Part shown: in pieces, positions 32,446 through 41,119 of the stretch
Layout: the number at the start of each line of letters is the position of its first letter
How positions within the stretch are numbered: position 1 is the stretch's first letter
Source of the DNA: Akkermansia muciniphila
GTDB taxonomy: Bacteria > Verrucomicrobiota > Verrucomicrobiia > Limisphaerales > BJHT01
Reading direction: 5' to 3'
DNA: 47,429 nt
Assembly (NCBI GenBank): GCA_945861535.1
Contig: CAMAUZ010000066.1
Coordinates: forward strand, 1-47,429
Program-made: the position numbers and the translations under genes
The notes under the pieces: generated by a model
The model's database searches: none
Told to the model about the DNA's origin: nothing
What the model saw: the letters and a program-made list of their open reading frames with translations, nothing else

Positions 32446-34395
32446 ATGAACAACGATTTCGCACGCCGTCCGCCCCTGCTTCTCCGGTTCCTCCTCGCCG
32501 CCTGTCTCCTGTTCGCCGCCGCGCAGCCCGCGCGCGCGCAAAGTGACGACGCGGAGAAACCCGCATCAGGCAAGGTCGAGAAGCCCATCATCTTCCTCGA
32601 CAAAAACCCGCGCATCGTCGCCTACCAGCTCGGCCGCCTGTCCAACGAGCAGCTTCTCCTCGTCGATCGCGAGACCACACATCCCAAGTTCGCGCCGGTG
32701 TTCGAGGCCATCCTTGGCCGTCCGAAGTTTGCCGCGAAAATCCGCGACGAAGCCCTCGCCGCCCTCGCCACGATCAACAAAACCGACGCCACCACCGAAA
32801 TCCTCGCCGCCCTGAAACGCCTCGATCCCGAGAAAAGCCCCGGCGTGCTCCCCGAACTCGCCAAGCTCCTGCTCGCACAAAAAACCGACGCGTTGAAAAA
32901 ACAACAGGCCGCCCTCGAGGAACTCGCCGGCACCGACGGCCCGCCCGCCGCGCGCCAGGCCGCGTTCGCCGCGCTCACCGGCATTCAAGCCGCGGACGCC
33001 CTCCTCACTTTCGCCGAGGACAAACCCGCCGGCCCCGAGCAGCTCTTCCTCTCGCTCCTGCTCGTCTCCGATGCCCCGCGCCGCGCCGCCTTTTTTCCGA
33101 AGCTCGAGACCCTCCTGAAGCCCGACACCGAGGAAGCCCTCCGCCGCGCCGCCATTCAGGCCGCGGGCCGCATGAATGGCCACGAGCCCGCCGTCTTCGC
33201 CGCGCTCGGCAAACTCGTCGCCAGCGGCACCGATGTCCCCGTCGTCGCCCGCGCGCTGCTCGCGTTGCCCAAGGACAAATGGCCCGCGCCCGCGCTCAAA
33301 GATCTCGGCGACGCCCTCCTCGAACAGGCCAAGCAAGTCCCCGACGATCAGCGCACGCAGAACGATTTCCTCGATCTCACCCAGCTCGGCACCGACCTCG
33401 CGCTCAAGCTCCCGAAAGCACAGGGCGTCCCGTTGCGCAAGGCCTTCGGCGGTCTCGGCGTGCGTGTCATCCGCCTCGGCGCGCTCATCGAGCAGATGTT
33501 CTTCGACAAAACTCTGATCGTCGTCGAGGCCGGCAAGCCCTTCGAACTCGTCTTCGAAAACGGCGACGTGATGCCGCACAACTGGCTCCTCGCCCAACCC
33601 GGCGCGCTCGATGAAATTGGTGCCGCCTCCGAGAAAATGCCGCCCACGCCCGACAAAACCGGCCGCATGTACGTCCCCGATTCGCCGAAAATCCTCGCCG
33701 CCACCAAGCTCGTGAACCCCGGCGAGAGCACCCGCGTCCGCGTCACCGCGCCCGCGACGCCCGGCGATTTCCCCTACGCCTGCACCTTCCCCGGCCACTG
33801 GCAGCGGATGCGCGGCATTCTCAAAGTCGTCCCCGACCTCGACGACTATCTCGCCAAAGCCCCGCCCGAACCCGCCGCCCCGGTCATCACCGAATGGAAA
33901 CTTAGCGACCTCGCCCCCGACCTCGCGACGCTCAGCGAGGGCCGCAGCCTCGTGCGCGGCAAGGAACTCTTCACCTCCGTCGGCTGCATCGCCTGTCACA
34001 AGGCCGGCCAGGAAGGCGTCCTCTACGGCCCCGAACTCACCGGCGTTTTCCCCAAATACAAAGGCAATGCCCAGGCCGTGCTCAGCGAAATCCTCGAACC
34101 CTCCACCACCATCGAACCCCGCTACCGCGCCTACACCTTCAAGCCCGCCGGCAATGACGATCCCTTCACCGGCTTTCTCGTGAGCGAAGACGCCACCACC
34201 CTCACCATCCAGACCGGCCCCGCCGAAAACCTCATCCAAAAATTCCCGAAGAAAGAAATCCTCGGCCGCGAACCCCAGCCCAACTCGATCATGCCCGCCG
34301 GCCTGCTGAACCTCCTGAGCAAAGACCAAATCCTCGACCTCCTCGCCTTCCTGAAATCCGCGGGCGAGACGGCGCGGACGGCGGAGAAAAAGTAG
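32446..34395 (+). CDS. Azurin-like cupredoxin fused to c-type cytochrome (heme-binding) domain
   Basis: A 649-residue exported protein with signal peptide LLLRFLLAACLLFAAAQPAR. Residues 50-330 are helical repeats in the style of HEAT/armadillo (LAALATINKTDATTEILAAL, RRAAIQAAGRMNGHEPAVFA). Residues 350-465 form a cupredoxin with all type 1 copper ligands in azurin spacing: His378 (MPHNW), Cys446, His451 and Met455 in CTFPGHWQRM. The C-terminal domain has one heme c site CIACH (residues 514-518), LYGPELTGVFPKYK and a late Met (SIMPAGLLNLLSKDQILDLL), matching the Planctomycete/Verrucomicrobial heme-binding domain. It probably shuttles or donates electrons in the periplasm. No PQQ dehydrogenase gene is adjacent. 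ATG 32446 gives the signal peptide. Confidence 0.9.
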   Translation: MNNDFARRPPLLLRFLLAACLLFAAAQPARAQSDDAEKPASGKVEKPIIFLDKNPRIVAYQLGRLSNEQLLLVDRETTHPKFAPVFEAILGRPKFAAKIRDEALAALATINKTDATTEILAALKRLDPEKSPGVLPELAKLLLAQKTDALKKQQAALEELAGTDGPPAARQAAFAALTGIQAADALLTFAEDKPAGPEQLFLSLLLVSDAPRRAAFFPKLETLLKPDTEEALRRAAIQAAGRMNGHEPAVFAALGKLVASGTDVPVVARALLALPKDKWPAPALKDLGDALLEQAKQVPDDQRTQNDFLDLTQLGTDLALKLPKAQGVPLRKAFGGLGVRVIRLGALIEQMFFDKTLIVVEAGKPFELVFENGDVMPHNWLLAQPGALDEIGAASEKMPPTPDKTGRMYVPDSPKILAATKLVNPGESTRVRVTAPATPGDFPYACTFPGHWQRMRGILKVVPDLDDYLAKAPPEPAAPVITEWKLSDLAPDLATLSEGRSLVRGKELFTSVGCIACHKAGQEGVLYGPELTGVFPKYKGNAQAVLSEILEPSTTIEPRYRAYTFKPAGNDDPFTGFLVSEDATTLTIQTGPAENLIQKFPKKEILGREPQPNSIMPAGLLNLLSKDQILDLLAFLKSAGETARTAEKK

Positions 34396-34495
34396 GGGCA
34401 GACGTTGTTCAGAACGGCAATTGGCCTGAGCCGCCCTGTGTTCCTCATAACTCTGTGGTGCTCTCGGCATTTGCGATTGCACGGGCACGGTTTGG

Positions 34496-34546
34496 AAATT
34501 CCCGTTCCTATCCGTGTCCATCCGTGGTTGAACCGCCGTTTTTAGG
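34496..34546. repeat. Solo arm of the ATCCGTGTCCATCCGTGG repeat
   Basis: ATCCGTGTCCATCCGTGGTT (34517-34536) matches the outer arms of the nest at 13825-14667. The 34396-34798 gap holds this arm and no gene; a complementary arm was not found nearby. Confidence 0.75.
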
Positions 34547-34798
34547 ATGAAAGGCCACCAGCCTGATTCGCCTCGAGCAGACCCCGGGCGCGTCCCCGCG
34601 TTCCCCGCCTCCCATCCGGTGGGAGAAAAGGAGAGCACGCACACCGGCAGCCGGAGTTGCCTGAATTAATTGCGGTCCCATGCGCTCATTGTCCCGGATT
34701 GCGAGCCGTGGCGCGGCCTCCGCCGGGGAGATCGTCACCCGAGTCGCGACCAACCGAGACCCGCTTCCGGATGCGGCGGGACACAATTTATTACCACC

Positions 34799-35572
34799 AT
34801 GAAACACGCCGCCCCACGCGACCCGCAGGCCTTCACCCTGATCGAACTGCTGGTGGTCATCGCCATCATCGGCATCCTCGCCTCAATGCTGCTGCCCGTC
34901 CTGTCGAGCGGCAAAGAAAAGGCCCGGCGCGCCACCTGCAAAAACAACATCCGCCAGTTTTCCGTCACCGCGCTGCTCTACGCCGACGATCACAATCAGA
35001 TGATTTTCGGCGGCCGACGGCTGGGCGACAACTATTCGCACACCGTCTGGCTGTCGCAGTCGGCGGGCCTGGCGCTGCTCGAGTATGTGGGTTCGCAGCG
35101 GTTCGCGGTCTGTCCCAACCTGCCCTATCCGTTCGGGGCCGGGACATTCGGCACCTTGAGCAATCCCACCCAGACCGAGCTGGGCTACAACGCCGCCGCC
35201 AGATGTTACCTGCTGGGCTACGGCTATCTGGGCGGCTACCAGGTGCCAGCCGCCGCCATCACCAACTGGGTGTCACCGAACACCCTCACCGATGATCCGA
35301 ACCTGACCTTGATCTACGACATGAACGACTGGACGCAGCCCTCGGCGAACAACTGGGCGGTCGTCCCCCACACCCGCGCCGGCTATTTCGGCAACAAGAC
35401 CGGCTGGGTCCAACCGAGCGGCGGCCAGACCTGCGCCCAGCTCGGCTCCGACGGCGGCAATGTCGGCCTGCTCGATGGCTCGGTGAATTGGAAAAAGATG
35501 GACGCGATGACGGCGCACACGAATGCGTGGAGCATCGGCGGCGTTCCCTCGGGCTATCTGGGAATGTGGTGA
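34799..35572 (+). CDS. Type II secretion/type IV pilin-like pseudopilin
   Basis: A 257-residue protein starting [20 protein letters not shown]. The prepilin peptidase site is A-FTLIE with Glu at +5 and Ala at -1 rather than Gly, which is common in PVC phyla. The hydrophobic helix is about residues 12-33 ([19 protein letters not shown]), followed by [20 protein letters not shown]. The C-terminus ends with [16 protein letters not shown], the DG-containing tail typical of Planctomycete and Verrucomicrobial pseudopilins. The function is unknown; genomes of these phyla carry many such proteins. No secretion-machine gene is near. The ATG after TTACCACC is chosen because it gives the normal short leader. 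Confidence 0.92.
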   Translation: MKHAAPRDPQAFTLIELLVVIAIIGILASMLLPVLSSGKEKARRATCKNNIRQFSVTALLYADDHNQMIFGGRRLGDNYSHTVWLSQSAGLALLEYVGSQRFAVCPNLPYPFGAGTFGTLSNPTQTELGYNAAARCYLLGYGYLGGYQVPAAAITNWVSPNTLTDDPNLTLIYDMNDWTQPSANNWAVVPHTRAGYFGNKTGWVQPSGGQTCAQLGSDGGNVGLLDGSVNWKKMDAMTAHTNAWSIGGVPSGYLGMW

Positions 35573-35622
35573 TCGCCGGCCCGCCCACGCGGGTTGCGGC
35601 GCGCGCGGCAGGCCGCAGCGCG

Positions 35623-36243
35623 TCAGCCGTTCTTCGCGGTGGGTTCGTCCGCCGCGCGCCACAAATAGCGGGCGGCGAGAGTGCGGTGCGGGGCCCATTG
35701 ACGGCCGAATTTTTGGAGCGCTTCCGGCGCGGGGAGCTGGCGCTTGCGGTAGGCAATCTGGAATCCACGCCGCACGCCGAGGTCGAGCACGGGCAGCACG
35801 TCGGGCCGTCCGAGGTTGAAAATCAGGAGCATTTCGACGGTCCAGCGACCCACGCCTTTGACACAGGTGAAGCGCTCGATGAGTTCGGCATCGTCCAGCC
35901 GATCACACTCGGCGAGCGACGGGATGACACCGGTGAGCGTCTTCTGCGCGAGATCGTGGAGGTAGCCGGCCTTGGGTCGCGAGAGTCCGGCGGTGCGGAG
36001 TTTCTCGAGGTCCATGCGCGCGACCGTCTCGGCGCTGGGAAAGGCGGGGCCGGTAAAAAGTTCCGTGAAACGCCGCAGAATGGTCTCGGCCGCCTTCCCG
36101 CTCAGTTGCTGGTGAACGATGGCCTGCACGATGGCTTGAAACGGCGGGAGCCGGCGCGGCTGGAGGTCGATCGGGCCGATGCGCGCGATGATCGCGGCCA
36201 TCACCGGGTCGGTCCGCAAATGCTGATGGGCGGGAGTGGGCAT
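35623..36243 (-). CDS. DNA-3-methyladenine glycosylase II (AlkA-like, HhH-GPD)
   Basis: A 206-residue base-excision repair glycosylase. The HhH-GPD core is visible: FQAIVQAIVHQQLSGKAAET, TAGLSRPKAGYLHDLAQ, helix-hairpin-helix VKGVGRWTVEMLLIFNLGRP and the catalytic Asp in DVLPVLDLGVRRGFQI. It removes alkylated purines from DNA. It lacks the N-terminal TBP-like domain of E. coli AlkA and is the short type found widely in bacteria. The frame is open to 36372, but the extra codons are repeat DNA, so ATG 36243 (MPTPAHQHLRTDPVM) is the start. Neighbouring genes on each side are on the opposite strand. Confidence 0.93.
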   Translation of the reverse strand: MPTPAHQHLRTDPVMAAIIARIGPIDLQPRRLPPFQAIVQAIVHQQLSGKAAETILRRFTELFTGPAFPSAETVARMDLEKLRTAGLSRPKAGYLHDLAQKTLTGVIPSLAECDRLDDAELIERFTCVKGVGRWTVEMLLIFNLGRPDVLPVLDLGVRRGFQIAYRKRQLPAPEALQKFGRQWAPHRTLAARYLWRAADEPTAKNG

Positions 36244-36261
36244 GGGGCGGGAGGTTGAAGG

Positions 36262-36480
36262 GTTGCCAGTTATTGCGAAAGTCCAGACACGAACCGCCGA
36301 ATCGCGCGGCGCTTCCGCCTCCCTCGTCCCGTGAGGGCCGAACGAGGCGAGGGAAACCGAGGCGCGCGGCATTTATGCCGCTTCAACGTTCACACGTCGG
36401 CGCGGGTGCGGACACGCTGCGACGTTCGGCGGCCGATGCGGCGTGAACGCCGCGCTCCGGGAGCGGCGTTTGACTCGCCT
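36262..36480. repeat. Mosaic of interspersed repeats upstream of alkA-like and nifS-like genes
   Basis: ATTGCGAAAGTCCAGACACG (about 36272) matches the ATTGCGAAAGTTCG arm at 13937. CCTCGTCCCGTGAGGGCCGA resembles the CCTCACGGGGCGAGG segment of the same nest. GCGGCATTTATGCCGC (36373-36388) is a short palindrome and GGCGTGAACGCCGCGCTCCG follows. The 36244-36531 gap between these divergent genes consists almost wholly of such pieces. Confidence 0.65.
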
Positions 36481-36531
36481 CGCGCGGTCCCTATGATCGC
36501 GCCTCCGTGCGCGGGCACGGAGCCAACGGAC

Positions 36532-37770
36532 ATGAAACGGCAAATCTATCTCGATCATCAGGCGGCCACGCCGGTTTTGCCGGAGGCGCTCGACGCGATG
36601 CTGCCGTTTTTCCGCGGGGACTTCGGCAACCCGGCGTCGCCGCATCATCTCGGGCTGAACGCGCGCGATGCGCTGGCGCGGGCGCGTGAGCAGTTCGCGG
36701 CGCTGCTGAACGCGGAATTACCGGAGGAAATTATTTTCACCTCGGGCGGCACGGAGGCGGTGAATCTCGCGATCAAAGGCGGCGCGCTGGCGAACGAGCG
36801 GCACGGCAAACACATCGTCGTGAGCGACATCGAGCATCCGGCGGTGCTGAATTCCGTGGCGGCGCTCGCGCGCGAGGGCTTCACCTGCACGCGGGTCAAA
36901 GTCGATGCCACCGGCTGGGTCGATCCCGCAGCGGTGCGCGCGGCGCTGACGGATGAGACGATCCTCGTCGCGGTGCATCACGCGAACCACGACCTCGGCA
37001 CGCTCGAGCCGATTGCGGAAATCGCGGCGCTCACGGCCGAGCGCGGCGTGCCGCTGTTCGTCGATGCCGTGGCCAGCGCGGGCTGGCTGCCGCTGGATGT
37101 GCAGGCGCTCGGGATTTCGCTGCTCGCGCTGTCGCCGCAGCGGTTTTACGGACCGAAAGGCGTCGGCGTGCTCTACCGCAACCAGCGCACGCGGCTCGCG
37201 GGCATCCAGCACGGCGGACGGCAGGAAGACGGCCGTCGCGCAGGCACGGAAAATGTGCCGGCCATCGTCGGCGCGGGAGTTGCGGCGGAAGTCGCGCGGC
37301 GCGAACTGCCGGAGCGCCAGGCGCACACGGCGGCGCTGCAACGGCGGCTGTGGGAGCAGATTCGCGAGCGCATTCCCTACGTATGCCTGAACGGTCCCGA
37401 GCCGGGGCCGCGCCGCAGTCCGGTGAATCTCAACGTGAGCTGCGAGTTCACCGAAGGCGAAGGTTTGGCGCTGCTGCTCGACACGCTCGGCGTGGCCGTG
37501 GCGAGCGGTCCGAGCTGCGTGAGCCGCGCGGAAAAGGTGCCGCCGGTGCTGGCGGCCATTGGCCTTGACCCCTCACTGGCGCAGGGCAACATCCTGCTCT
37601 CGCCCGGCCGGGACAACACGGCGGCCGATGTCGATGACGCCGTGGTGCTCCTCGAACAGGCCGTCCGGCGGCTGCGCGACCTGTCGCCGCTGTGGGATGA
37701 ATTTCAGCGCGGGCTGGTGGATTCGGTGCTCTGTCCGCGCGGCCGCGGCGAGCGTTCGGCGACGACGTGA
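36532..37770 (+). CDS. NifS/IscS-like protein lacking the PLP lysine
   Basis: A 412-residue class V aminotransferase-fold protein beginning MKRQIYLDHQAATPVLPEAL. Conserved elements include TSGGTEAVNLAIKG, SDIEHPAVLNSV (PLP-stacking His), LFVDAVASAGWLPLDV (Asp), RRAGTENVPAIVG and the active-site Cys329 in ASGPSCVSRAEK. The segment that holds the PLP Schiff-base Lys in cysteine desulfurases (SGHK.YGPKG) is SPQRFYGPKG here, so His-Lys is Gln203-Arg204. In addition NNEIG is NHDLG, the PLP-contacting Gln after VDA is Ala, and SLGR is SPGR. The protein may not form the internal aldimine and may have a different or non-catalytic role, unless another Lys serves. The start has a GGAG nine bases upstream, one of few SD-like sites. 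An Mrp gene follows 45 bp downstream. Confidence 0.85.
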   Translation: MKRQIYLDHQAATPVLPEALDAMLPFFRGDFGNPASPHHLGLNARDALARAREQFAALLNAELPEEIIFTSGGTEAVNLAIKGGALANERHGKHIVVSDIEHPAVLNSVAALAREGFTCTRVKVDATGWVDPAAVRAALTDETILVAVHHANHDLGTLEPIAEIAALTAERGVPLFVDAVASAGWLPLDVQALGISLLALSPQRFYGPKGVGVLYRNQRTRLAGIQHGGRQEDGRRAGTENVPAIVGAGVAAEVARRELPERQAHTAALQRRLWEQIRERIPYVCLNGPEPGPRRSPVNLNVSCEFTEGEGLALLLDTLGVAVASGPSCVSRAEKVPPVLAAIGLDPSLAQGNILLSPGRDNTAADVDDAVVLLEQAVRRLRDLSPLWDEFQRGLVDSVLCPRGRGERSATT

Positions 37771-37815
37771 GCTTCCCCGCTGCGCTCAATCAGAAACAAC
37801 CTCGGGAATTTTTAC

Positions 37816-38874
37816 ATGATGAACGAAGAGACAGTATTGAACGCCCTCAAGACCGTGAAATATCCCGGCTACTCGCGCGACATCGTGTCGTTCGGGCTGG
37901 TGAAAAAAATCGCCGTGGGCAACGGCGCGGTGAGCGTCGCGATCCAGATGACCTCGCCGAGCGCCGAGGCGGCGGCGCTGATCAAGGCCGACTGCGAGCG
38001 GGTGGTGAAGGCCCTGCCCGGCGTGACCGCGGCGGTCATCGAGGTGAACCGCCCCGTTGGCGTGACCACCGGCGCGACGGCGGGCGCGCCCGGACAGGCC
38101 GCGGCGGCGATTCAAAACCGCATCCCCGGCATCCGCCGCGTCATCGCCATCGCCAGCGGCAAGGGCGGCGTCGGCAAGTCCACGGTCTCGGTGAACCTCG
38201 CCTGCGCGCTGGCAAATCTCGGCGCGGAGGTCGGCCTGCTGGATTGCGACATCTACGGCCCGAGCATTCCGCTGATGATGGGCATCCACCAGCGCCCGCA
38301 CGTGAGCGAGGCCGAAAAGCTGATTCCGCCCATGAATCACGGCGTGAAACTCATGAGCATGGGCTTCCTCCTCGACGGCGATCAGCCCGTCATCTGGCGC
38401 GGGCCGATGATTCAGAAAACGATCCAGCAATTCGTGAATCAGGTGGAATGGGGCCAGCTCGATTATCTGCTCGTCGATCTGCCGCCGGGCACAGGCGACG
38501 CGCAGCTTTCGCTCTGCCAGACGGTGTCGCTCGATGGCGGTGTGATCGTCACCACGCCGCAGGAAGCGTCGCTCGGCGTGGTGCGCAAGGGCATCGCGAT
38601 GTTCGAGAAGGTCAACGTCCCGATCCTCGGCATCGTCGAGAACATGAGCTACTTCACGACGCCGCAGGGCGAGCGCATCGAAATCTTCGGCCACGGCGGC
38701 GGTCGCGCCGAATGCGAGCGGCGCAAAATCACGTTCCTCGGCGAAATCCCGCTCTTCACCGAAATCCGGCTCGGCGGTGACGCGGGCAAGCCCGTGGCCG
38801 CCGCGGCCCCGGCCAGCGCGCCCGGCCAGGCGTTCATCAGCGTCGCCGAAGCACTGCGGAAGAAGGTCGGATAA
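37816..38874 (+). CDS. Mrp/ApbC-family P-loop ATPase (Fe-S cluster carrier type)
   Basis: A 352-residue protein with an N-terminal MIP18/DUF59 domain (MMNEETVLNALKTVKYPGYS through ADCERVVKALPGVTAAVIEV) and a C-terminal MinD-like ATPase. The deviant Walker A motif is IASGKGGVGKSTVSVNLACA (about residue 113), followed by LLDCDIYGPSIPLMMG, RGPMIQKTIQQF and DYLLVDLPPGTGDAQLSL. The CxxC that binds the bridging [4Fe-4S] cluster in many Mrp proteins (NMSYF.CP.CG) is absent: the segment at about 276-290 reads NMSYFTTPQGERIEIFG. Alphaproteobacterial Mrp proteins also lack it, so this is a known variant. It probably assists Fe-S cluster loading and may work with the preceding NifS-like protein. ATG 37816 is followed at once by a second ATG; either may start. 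Confidence 0.92.
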   Translation: MMNEETVLNALKTVKYPGYSRDIVSFGLVKKIAVGNGAVSVAIQMTSPSAEAAALIKADCERVVKALPGVTAAVIEVNRPVGVTTGATAGAPGQAAAAIQNRIPGIRRVIAIASGKGGVGKSTVSVNLACALANLGAEVGLLDCDIYGPSIPLMMGIHQRPHVSEAEKLIPPMNHGVKLMSMGFLLDGDQPVIWRGPMIQKTIQQFVNQVEWGQLDYLLVDLPPGTGDAQLSLCQTVSLDGGVIVTTPQEASLGVVRKGIAMFEKVNVPILGIVENMSYFTTPQGERIEIFGHGGGRAECERRKITFLGEIPLFTEIRLGGDAGKPVAAAAPASAPGQAFISVAEALRKKVG

Positions 38875-38948
38875 ACCGACGGCGGAAACGCGCCGGGTTC
38901 ACGAGCGGCAAGTTTGACGGGCACACTTGGGAACCTGAGAATCACCTC

Positions 38949-39671
38949 ATGAAACCGACCTCTCTGGCCCTGTTGCTTCTGACCTCGGTCGTCGTGCTCA
39001 CCGGTTGCGCAACCCGTTACGGCACGCCCGATCGCACGGGCACTGGAACGCTGACCGGCGGTGCCATCGGCGCGGCTTCCGGCGCGGTGATTGGCGGACG
39101 AAACGCCGGAGCCGGCGCCCTGATCGGCGGCGCCGTGGGCGCGGTCACCGGCGGTTTGATCGGCAATGCGATGGATCGGGACGCCCAGGCCCGCCTCCAG
39201 CAGCAGGCACCGCAGACCTACACGCGGGTCGATCAAGGCCGCCCGTTGTCCGTGGCCGACGTGAAAGCGCTCGCCACCGCGCGCGTGAGCGATGACGTGA
39301 TCCTCAGTCAGATTCGCAGCACCCGCACCTCCTTCCAGCTCAGCAGCGCCGATCTCATCGATCTCAAAAACGCCGGCGTCAGCGACCGCGTCGTCGAGGC
39401 CATGATCAACACGCCGCCGCCCAGCGCCGGCAACGCGCCGCCCGATCAGGTCGTCGTCGCCGGTCCACCGCCGCCGCCCCGCGTCGAGACGGTGGTCGTC
39501 GCGCCCGGCCCCGGCTACGTGTGGATCGATGGCGAATGGATTTGGAACGGCCGCTGGCTTTGGGTCGCTGGCCACTGGCTCGCGCCGCCGTATCCACACG
39601 CGGTCTGGGTGCGCCCCTCTTGGTCCCGCGGCCCGCACGGCTACCACCGCCACGGCGGACACTGGCGGTGA
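38949..39671 (+). CDS. Glycine-zipper lipoprotein with WXXGXW repeats
   Basis: A 240-residue lipoprotein; the signal MKPTSLALLLLTSVVVLTGC ends in a clear lipobox LTGC. Residues 33-75 form a glycine zipper (GGAIGAASGAVIGGRNAGAG and GGAVGAVTGGLIGNAMDRDA) like those of the YmgG/Rcs or SlyB type, which insert in or associate with membranes. A helical segment follows (VADVKALATARVSDDVILSQ and LIDLKNAGVSDRVVEAMI). The C-terminus carries YxWxxGxW-type repeats (GYVWIDGEWIWNGRWLWVAG) and ends in a His/Arg-rich tail (GPHGYHRHGGHWR). The role is unknown; envelope stress or outer-membrane integrity is plausible. Confidence 0.87.
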   Translation: MKPTSLALLLLTSVVVLTGCATRYGTPDRTGTGTLTGGAIGAASGAVIGGRNAGAGALIGGAVGAVTGGLIGNAMDRDAQARLQQQAPQTYTRVDQGRPLSVADVKALATARVSDDVILSQIRSTRTSFQLSSADLIDLKNAGVSDRVVEAMINTPPPSAGNAPPDQVVVAGPPPPPRVETVVVAPGPGYVWIDGEWIWNGRWLWVAGHWLAPPYPHAVWVRPSWSRGPHGYHRHGGHWR

Positions 39672-39717
39672 ACGGCAGCCACGGTCGCTCCCGCCGTGCC
39701 GAGCGGAGGCGGCAAAG

Positions 39718-40010
39718 CTCAGAGCTCAAAGAGTTCAAAGCTCAAGGGAAGAGCCAAACTCCAAGCCCAAAAAATGCGGTCGTGGCGAACCCAGAAAGAG
39801 ACAAAAAGCCCCAAAAAAAGGCAGGATCGCGGTTGGCCGGCACCCAATTGCCTCCTCCTCCCGATGACCACTCCCAGTTCCGCAATGCCTTTTCCGTTCG
39901 TGCCCCTCGTGGTTCCACCTGCCGTTTCCAAATTCAGCCGAGCCCGAACCCCCTTGATCCTCGGACCTTCCCTTGAGCTTTGTACTTTGAGCTTTGAGCT
40001 TCCCTTCCCC
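39718..40010. repeat. Composite interspersed repeat (families G and H)
   Basis: AGCTCAAAGAGTTCAAAGCT with CAAGGGAAG (39722-39751) pairs with CTTCCCTTGAGCTTTGTACT and TTTGAGCTTTGAGCTTCC (about 39966-40003); this is the second copy of the element at 15296-15474. Between the arms lies the family H segment (39862-39930) also found before the HAD gene. The 39672-40052 gap has no gene. Confidence 0.85.
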
Positions 40011-40052
40011 CTTCCCCGCCGTTTCCGTTTGTCATCCCGACACGCGAACGCA

Positions 40053-41024
40053 ATGGTTCCCCGCATGAATCCGCGCCTTCCCGCTGCTCCGCGTCTCCGG
40101 TTCCGCTGCATGACCGTCGCCGTGGCCGTCGGCCTCCTCGCACTGTCGCTGGTGTCCGCCGAGATTCCTCCCACCGCCGCCCTTAAATTCACCCTGCAAA
40201 AGCGCGTGGAATCACCCGCCGACAGCGGCCAGTACAGAATCACCGCCACGCCCGAGACCTGGGATGCGCGCCGCACCGCCATCATCGTCTGCGACATGTG
40301 GGACCTGCACCATTGCAAGAACGCCGTCACCCGCGAGACCGAGATGGCGCCCCGCGTGAACCAAGTGCTCACCACCGCCCGCCAGGCCGGCGCCCTCATC
40401 ATTCACGCGCCGAGCAGTTGCATGGAGTTCTACAAGGACCACCCCGGTCGCAAGCTTGCGCAGACCGCGCCCAAAGCCGCCAATCTCCCCAAGGACATCG
40501 CGTCGTGGTGCAAAAAAATCCCCGCCGAGGAAAAGGGAAAATACCCCGTGGACCAGACCGACGGCGGCGAGGACGACGATCTCGTCGAGCACGCCGCGTG
40601 GGCCAAACACCTCGCCGGACTGGGCCGCAATCCCCGCGCCCCGTGGAAGCGCCAGATCGACGTTTTGGAAATCAAGGATCACGACGCCATCTCCGACTCG
40701 GGCGTCGAGATTTGGAATCTCCTTGAGCAGCGCGGCATCACCAACGTGATCCTCCTCGGCGTTCACATAAACATGTGCGTCCTTGGCCGCCCCTTCGGCC
40801 TGCGGCAGATGGCGCAGAACGGCAAGCATGTGGTTCTGATGCGCGACCTCACCGACTCGATGTACAACCCCGCCCGCTGGCCCAACGTGAACCACTACCG
40901 CGGCACCGACCTCGTCATCGAGCACATCGAAAAATTCGTCGCCCCCAGCATCACCTCCGACCAGCTCCTCGGCGGAAAGCCCTTTGTCTTCAGCACCGAC
41001 CCGGATGCGAAGAGTCGGCAATGA
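40053..41024 (+). CDS. Exported isochorismatase-family cysteine hydrolase
   Basis: A 323-residue protein of the isochorismatase/nicotinamidase superfamily. The N-terminus has a signal sequence (FRCMTVAVAVGLLALSLVSA). The catalytic Asp is probably in TAIIVCDMWDLHHC, and the nucleophilic Cys is in GVHINMCVLGRPFGLRQM. A long insertion between them (about residues 145-220, SCMEFYKDHPGRKLAQTAPK to WAKHLAGLGRNPRAPWKRQ) is typical of the exported Planctomycete/Verrucomicrobial subgroup. The substrate is unknown; the family hydrolyses amides and vinyl ethers. ATG 40053 is used; ATG 40065 (MNPRLPAAPRLRF) is equally possible. It stands alone, 95 bp before the DUF58 gene. Confidence 0.88.
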   Translation: MVPRMNPRLPAAPRLRFRCMTVAVAVGLLALSLVSAEIPPTAALKFTLQKRVESPADSGQYRITATPETWDARRTAIIVCDMWDLHHCKNAVTRETEMAPRVNQVLTTARQAGALIIHAPSSCMEFYKDHPGRKLAQTAPKAANLPKDIASWCKKIPAEEKGKYPVDQTDGGEDDDLVEHAAWAKHLAGLGRNPRAPWKRQIDVLEIKDHDAISDSGVEIWNLLEQRGITNVILLGVHINMCVLGRPFGLRQMAQNGKHVVLMRDLTDSMYNPARWPNVNHYRGTDLVIEHIEKFVAPSITSDQLLGGKPFVFSTDPDAKSRQ

Positions 41025-41119
41025 CTGCGCTCACGCCGCATGACGCCGCTGTTCGATCATGATTTTCCCCTTCCTGTCTGCTGCCTCCTGTCTCCTGCGC
41101 CCTGACTCCTGTCCCCCGA

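Noticed and set aside
32566-34644. A 692-codon minus-strand open frame
   Set aside because: Shadow of the copper/heme fusion gene; Glu/Gly/Val-rich without motifs.
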